Assembly (NCBI GenBank): GCA_900556515.1
Contig: USPH01000114.1
Coordinates: 1 to 5,030 of the forward strand
Direction: 5' to 3'
DNA length: 5,030 nucleotides
Source: an uncultured Collinsella sp.
Lineage (GTDB): Bacteria > Actinomycetota > Coriobacteriia > Coriobacteriales > Coriobacteriaceae
The position numbers and the translations under genes were made by a program. This document shows, one piece after another, positions 1 through 5,030 of this stretch (its first letter is position 1; the number at the start of each line of letters is the position of its first letter). The notes under the pieces are model-generated. The model ran no database searches and was not told where the DNA came from. It saw nothing but the letters and a program-made list of their open reading frames with translations.

Positions 1-50
1 TACGAGATCTGCGCATGTCTCGTGGGCTCGGAGATGTGTATAAGAGACAG
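1..50. other. Untrimmed Illumina Nextera P7/i7 adapter (artefact)
   Basis: Bases 1-8 (TACGAGAT) match the end of the Illumina P7 primer. Bases 9-16 (CTGCGCAT) sit where the 8-base i7 index belongs. Bases 17-31 (GTCTCGTGGGCTCGG) are the Nextera read-2 tail, and bases 32-50 (AGATGTGTATAAGAGACAG) are the 19-base Tn5 mosaic end. The order and spacing are exactly those of a Nextera library molecule, so this is library sequence assembled onto the contig end and not a genomic transposon. Annotation should begin at base 51. The adapter happens to have no stop in the minus-strand frame of the neighbouring gene, so automatic gene callers would extend that protein falsely by about 16 residues. Confidence 0.98.
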
Positions 51-539
51 ATAGTCGACCGTTTTCCATATCAGCGGCTCGTTAATCATGGGTTCCCCAC
101 CAAAAAAGACGATCGCAAGCGTTTCGTTTTCCGATGAACTTGCGACGAGGTAGTCGACCGCCTTGAAGGCTATCTCGTCTGTCATCAGCAGAGGAGACGT
201 TCCATAATCTCCTTTACCGGCAAAACAGTAACTACAACCAAGGTTGCATGCATGTGAAACGTGGAGTTCGATGGATCTAAGTTTTCGAGGCGTGTCTTTT
301 GTTAAGAAAGTCCGCTCAGACAATCGTTGATACTCATCAATGTCGTCTTCAAGTTCTGCTATGGTCGTTTGGTCGTAGCCTTTCGCAGCAAGTGACTTTG
401 TTAGCAACTTCGAGTTGACCGTTCTTCCCGATGCTTCAAATATGCGAAGCGCATCTTCTGATGCTTGGTCAACCTGAAAGCAATTGCGAGTGACCTCATC
501 GAAGCAGTAACGACGATCACTTACTGAGAAAAAATGCAT
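51..539 (-). CDS. Radical SAM peptide maturase, SPASM/SCIFF-like, N-terminal fragment (3' end missing)
   Basis: This is the first 163 codons of a radical SAM enzyme, read from ATG at 539 down to the adapter junction at 51. Cysteines C98, C102 and C105 form the CxxxCxxC motif (ACNLGCSYCF) that holds the [4Fe-4S] cluster cleaving S-adenosylmethionine. FFGGEP at 145-150 is the SAM-binding glycine motif. Residues 1-85 precede the barrel and resemble the small peptide-recognition (RRE-like) domain of SCIFF/ranthipeptide maturases, with a 'D...VD....' pattern then helices. The LHVSHACNL and YCFAGKGDYG context also fits that group, whose members are usually about 400-480 residues, so the SPASM cysteines and most of the barrel are missing. 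The likely role is cytoplasmic crosslinking of a ribosomal peptide. The substrate gene is not seen upstream. The start is chosen by the GAGG site 5 bases upstream; an in-frame GTG at 569 is less likely. GC is near 45%, unlike the right half. The family is sure; the exact subfamily is inferred from memory. Confidence 0.88.
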
Positions 540-544
540 ACGTT

Positions 545-550
545 CCTCAA
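545..550 (-). promoter_or_regulatory. Ribosome binding site of the radical SAM gene
   Basis: On the minus strand TTGAGG is followed by five bases and then the ATG at 539. This supports ATG over the in-frame GTG at 569, which has no such site. The frame is closed by TAA at 581-579. I see no convincing -35/-10 pair upstream. Confidence 0.6.
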
Positions 551-813
551 TTTCATGCTGGACTGGCACTAACCTTGTTTATTGTTGCGCAGCTATAAAA
601 AACCACCAGCGGGGATTCGGTGTGCGGCCCAATCGGACTCCCAAAAGGTTCTATTTGAGACTGGCAAGCTTTGTGTTGTTGGCACTTCGACAGCGCTCTT
701 TATTCCAACATGGAGCCTCGCAGTTTGAGTCGACTTGCCTCTGGAAGGTCCGATCTTAACTTGATTTAGGATGAAAACAGATTACAGGCGCGCTCCTCTA
801 GAAAGAAAGGAAA

Positions 814-886
814 CCAATCGCCGCCTTTCACCAGGAAAGTTTTTATAGCCCACCTCGAGCAAAATGAAAGATGCGAGAGCGATTGG
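814..886. repeat. Long bulged hairpin (nested inverted repeats)
   Basis: Three nested arms pair in order. CCAATCGC (814-821) pairs with GCGATTGG (879-886), CGC (822-824) with GCG (873-875), and CTTTCA (825-830) with TGAAAG (865-870). That makes 17 Watson-Crick pairs, interrupted only by bulges at 876-878 and 871-872, around a 34-base loop. CTTTC (825-829) can instead pair with GAAAG (835-839), giving a small alternative hairpin. The fold is possible on either strand; on the minus strand it is followed by a pyrimidine-rich run (TTTCCTTTCTTTCT). It could be a structured RNA element, a transposon end or a terminator. I match it to no known RNA family. Confidence 0.55.
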
Positions 887-919
887 GGAACAACGCGAAT
901 CTCCCCTTTTGGGTGGGAG
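885..919 (+). repeat. Two mutually exclusive short hairpins
   Basis: GGGGA (885-889) pairs with TCCCC (902-906), a five-pair stem followed by TTTT at 907-910. CTCCC (901-905) can instead pair with GGGAG (915-919). Both use the same C-run, so only one can form. The first uses G885 and G886, which are also in the outer arm of the 814-886 hairpin. The arrangement resembles terminator/antiterminator switching but the stems are short. Confidence 0.35.
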
Positions 920-932
920 CGAGCCTTCAGCC

Positions 933-955
933 ACCGGCGAACGACTCGCCCTGGT
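933..955. repeat. Hairpin GGCGA/TCGCC with ACC/GGT extension
   Basis: GGCGA (936-940) and TCGCC (946-950) form a five-pair stem on a five-base loop. ACC (933-935) and GGT (953-955) extend it past a two-base bulge. An odd palindrome CAGAATCTG follows at 956-964. No T-run follows, so this is not an intrinsic terminator on the plus strand. Confidence 0.4.
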
Positions 956-1055
956 CAGAATCTGGAAGTGGTGCCGGGCCGCTTGGGCCTCCCCGGTGAC
1001 TTCGTGGGGCTTACCTGCCTGACGTCGAGGAGTACATCCGCAAGATTCGTTCCCT

Positions 1056-1529
1056 ATGCCGTTTGCTCTCACGCCCGCCTTAGTTCCAAGTCGGGCGAGC
1101 CGCCGCGCTCATGCGACCCGTGGCGGCGACACGTCGACGCCGCGCTCGCTGAGCACATCTTCGGTCGCGGGCGAGCACGAGGTCGCGCCGGCGCATCCGC
1201 TGGGACTGCTGTGCGTGCAAAACGGCTACGTGGTGAGCGTCCCGCGCTGGATTCAGCCGAGTGAGGAAGGCGTTGAGATCGGCGCGCTGGCAACGGGGGA
1301 GGGCGGCATCACCGACGACGTCTCGGCCCGCCATGCCCATATCTGGTGCGACGAGTCTGGCGCATGGTTTGTCGAGGACCTGTCGTCCACTAACGGCACC
1401 GTGGTGGTAAACGGGGCCACGAGTGTGTGTATTCAAGTAGAGCCCGGCCGCTCCGCCCAGCTCAACCCCGGCGACGAGCTCAAACTCGGCGAATCCACCA
1501 CCTACGCCATCCTGCTCGGCGCCCTCTAG
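1056..1529 (+). CDS. FHA domain protein, 157 residues, possibly 5'-truncated
   Basis: The C-terminal half (about residues 72-154) is a forkhead-associated domain, a beta-sandwich that usually binds phosphothreonine peptides and serves in Ser/Thr kinase signalling or as an adaptor. Visible family landmarks are VEIG (73-76), S90-x-x-H93 followed by AHI, W104, EDLSSTNGT (107-115), VNG (118-120) and the GDELKLG turn (139-145). The usual IGR has become IGA (residue 77), so an arginine that commonly contacts the phosphate is missing. Residues 1-48 are Arg/Ser/Ala/Thr-rich and probably disordered. There is no signal peptide or membrane segment. ATG at 1056 is the first start after the in-frame TGA at 1020 but lacks a properly spaced ribosome binding site; the nearest purine run, GAGGAG, is 23 bases away. 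The true start is therefore uncertain, and the ORF may be the tail of a longer gene. The FHA fold is secure. Confidence 0.8.
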   Translation: MPFALTPALVPSRASRRAHATRGGDTSTPRSLSTSSVAGEHEVAPAHPLGLLCVQNGYVVSVPRWIQPSEEGVEIGALATGEGGITDDVSARHAHIWCDESGAWFVEDLSSTNGTVVVNGATSVCIQVEPGRSAQLNPGDELKLGESTTYAILLGAL

Positions 1530-1560
1530 CCGGCAGTTAGGGACGTTCCTTTCCTGCCGG
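1530..1560 (+). terminator. Terminator-like hairpin after the FHA gene
   Basis: CCGGCAG (1530-1536) and CTGCCGG (1554-1560) form a perfect seven-pair stem that starts on the base after the TAG stop. The inner AGG (1539-1541) and CCT (1548-1550) can extend it. The sequence after it is TACTTGGGG, without a T-run, so it may be an inefficient terminator, a 3'-end stabilising hairpin or part of a REP-like element. Confidence 0.45.
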
Positions 1561-1578
1561 TACTTGGGGACACTCCTT
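1537..1578. repeat. Imperfect 15-base direct repeat, REP-like
   Basis: TTAGGGACGTTCCTT (1537-1551) and TTGGGGACACTCCTT (1564-1578) agree at 12 of 15 positions and lie 27 bases apart. The first copy sits in the loop of the hairpin after the FHA gene. GGGAC(N2)TCC units next to a strong stem recall bacterial interspersed palindromic elements, but this is a resemblance from memory only. Confidence 0.4.
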
Positions 1579-1627
1579 GGCGCGTCAGAGCCAGTCGTCC
1601 GGGGATGGAGGGACCATTCTGGCCTTT

Positions 1628-1657
1628 GGCGGTCACCCGAGGTAAACCTTTACCGCC
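1628..1657. promoter_or_regulatory. Nested palindromes, possible operator upstream of nifJ
   Basis: GGTAAA-CC-TTTACC at 1641-1654 is a perfect inverted repeat with six-base arms, the size of a typical dimeric repressor site. It overlaps a second inverted repeat, GGCGGT (1628-1633) with ACCGCC (1652-1657). It lies 39 bases upstream of a TACAAT box. It does not match the redox regulator Rex consensus (TTGTGAA-N4-TTCACAA). A role in controlling nifJ is inferred from position only. Confidence 0.35.
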
Positions 1658-1693
1658 CGCCTATATTTGTCGAAATTACACTTAACGGCGGGG

Positions 1694-1699
1694 TACAAT
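1694..1699 (+). promoter_or_regulatory. Possible -10 box for nifJ
   Basis: TACAAT, followed by AAA, lies in the AT-richest part of this intergenic region (about 1661-1702). The best -35 candidates are badly spaced: TTGTCG (1667-1672) is 21 bases away and TTACAC (1676-1681) is 12. If active it would start transcription near 1706 and give a leader of about 275 bases. Confidence 0.3.
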
Positions 1700-1980
1700 A
1701 AACCCACATGCGGATTTCCGTTGCGGGCGCTTCCCATCGCCGGGGCGTGCCCGGGAGCATCCGGCATGCGGCCTTTGCGGCGCTCGGTCATGTGCAAGAC
1801 GGGCGGTCGGGTCTGTGGGGCGCATCAGCTGCCCCTCGCCTCGGCATGTCTTCTCTCCACGCCACGTACCTGCTGCTGAGCCTGCCTGCCAGATGATTGG
1901 AAGCAACAGCGAAAATCCCATCACGCCAACATCCCGGCGATCGCCGGGGCCTGTATACCTATATGAGAGGAGAGGGGTAT
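1700..1980 (+). other. Long GC-rich leader region ahead of nifJ
   Basis: This 281-base stretch separates the putative -10 box from nifJ. A 62-codon frame (1708-1896, starting ATGCGGATTTCC) opens within two bases of the predicted transcript start, as a leaderless gene would. It has no recognisable domain and its codon use is less biased than nifJ's, so I do not annotate it as a gene. No known riboswitch motif is recognised. The 3' part holds a palindrome and the ribosome-binding hairpin listed separately. Confidence 0.4.
1933..1948. repeat. Perfect 16-bp palindrome CCCGGCGATCGCCGGG
   Basis: The sequence reads the same on both strands. As RNA it makes a six-pair all-GC stem on a GATC loop, ending 32 bases before the nifJ start. 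It could be a protein-binding site or a hairpin in the leader. No T-run follows, so intrinsic termination is unlikely. Confidence 0.6.

Positions 1981-1981
<1 letters not shown>
1954..1981 (+). promoter_or_regulatory. nifJ ribosome binding site inside a possible hairpin
   Basis: AGGAG at 1968-1972, in a longer purine run, lies eight bases before the ATG at 1981 and decides that start. An in-frame ATG at 1963 lies upstream of this site and is unlikely. TATACC (1954-1959) is complementary to GGTATA (1976-1981), so the site would sit in a 16-base loop with the A of the start codon in the stem. Such a fold could tune translation, but a six-pair stem is weak. Confidence 0.6.

Positions 1982-5030
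<3,049 letters not shown>

Larger units (their letters stand above)
540..1055. other. Intergenic region without a supported gene; dense inverted repeats
   Basis: No reading frame here looks like a real gene. The longest minus-strand frame (1072-782) is rich in Arg, Ser and Gly without a recognisable domain. Plus-strand candidates are short: 710-769 (19 codons), 772-849 (25 codons) and 864-1022 (52 codons, Trp-rich C-terminus, no ribosome binding site). Bases 540-800 look plain, except for a weak minus-strand hairpin with four base pairs (CACC/GGTG) followed by TTTTTT near 600, which could be a feeble terminator. Bases 814-950 carry several inverted repeats listed separately. GC rises from about 45-50% to over 60% across 900-1050, so a boundary between two kinds of DNA probably lies here. 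No Cys-rich precursor peptide for the neighbouring maturase is visible on either strand. Confidence 0.6.

Noticed and set aside
32..50. Tn5 mosaic end as evidence of a real transposon
   Set aside because: It is joined to the Nextera tail, an index and the P7 primer end, which exist only in sequencing libraries.
52..160. Exact 10-base direct repeat TAGTCGACCG at 52-61 and 151-160
   Set aside because: Both copies encode Val-Asp-Tyr in frame within the radical SAM gene and the intervening protein matches the family's order of motifs, so this looks like chance and not a duplication or chimeric join.
864..959. Cobalamin riboswitch or T-box leader
   Set aside because: GGGGAAC and GGGTGGGAGCG look superficially similar to conserved parts of these RNAs, but the remaining invariant core sequences are absent.
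782..1072. A 96-codon minus-strand frame
   Set aside because: No ribosome binding site I trust, no domain, and Arg/Ser/Gly-rich composition typical of random GC-rich sequence. It also runs through the inverted repeats at 814-950.
1708..1896. 62-codon plus-strand ORF as a real gene
   Set aside because: No domain, weaker codon bias than nifJ, no ribosome binding site. It is kept only as a possible leaderless upstream ORF in a finding.
1963..1980. Upstream in-frame ATG at 1963 as the nifJ start
   Set aside because: The strong AGGAG lies downstream of it and is correctly spaced for ATG 1981; family proteins begin close to the MARKFK-type N-terminus, and T31, E64 and R114 then match the reference numbering.

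Overview
The window is the left end of an assembled contig, probably from an anaerobic gut actinobacterium of the Coriobacteriia; Collinsella or a relative is my best guess. That guess rests on the strongly GC-rich third codon positions of the large right-hand gene, on its style of pyruvate:ferredoxin oxidoreductase, and on the GC-rich FHA protein beside it. It is inferred without a database search. The first 50 bases are not biological: they are an untrimmed Illumina Nextera P7/i7 adapter, so genomic sequence begins at base 51.

Layout. Bases 51-539 (minus strand) hold the N-terminal 163 codons of a radical SAM peptide maturase, cut off by the contig end. It resembles the SPASM-type enzymes that modify ribosomal peptides (SCIFF/ranthipeptide-like). 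This stretch is about 45% GC, against 60-65% for the right half, and may have been acquired. Bases 540-1055 contain no gene I can defend. They do contain a dense set of inverted repeats at 814-950 that looks like a structured RNA or a mobile-element remnant. Bases 1056-1529 encode a small FHA (phosphothreonine-binding-fold) protein, possibly the C-terminal remainder of a longer gene.

Bases 1530-1980 are intergenic. They hold a terminator-like hairpin, a short REP-like direct repeat, an operator-like palindrome, a possible -10 box, a long GC-rich leader, a perfect 16-bp palindrome and a strong ribosome binding site whose flanks can fold around it. Bases 1981-5030 encode the first 1016 residues of pyruvate:ferredoxin (flavodoxin) oxidoreductase, NifJ. 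All cofactor residues expected in this portion are present; the last roughly 150-180 residues lie beyond the window.

Nothing shows that the three genes act together. NifJ is core anaerobic energy metabolism, turning pyruvate plus CoA into acetyl-CoA, CO2 and reduced ferredoxin. The FHA protein is a likely signalling or adaptor protein. The radical SAM gene points the opposite way and belongs to a separate locus that continues off the contig. The most promising undescribed items are that truncated maturase locus and the structured region at 814-950.
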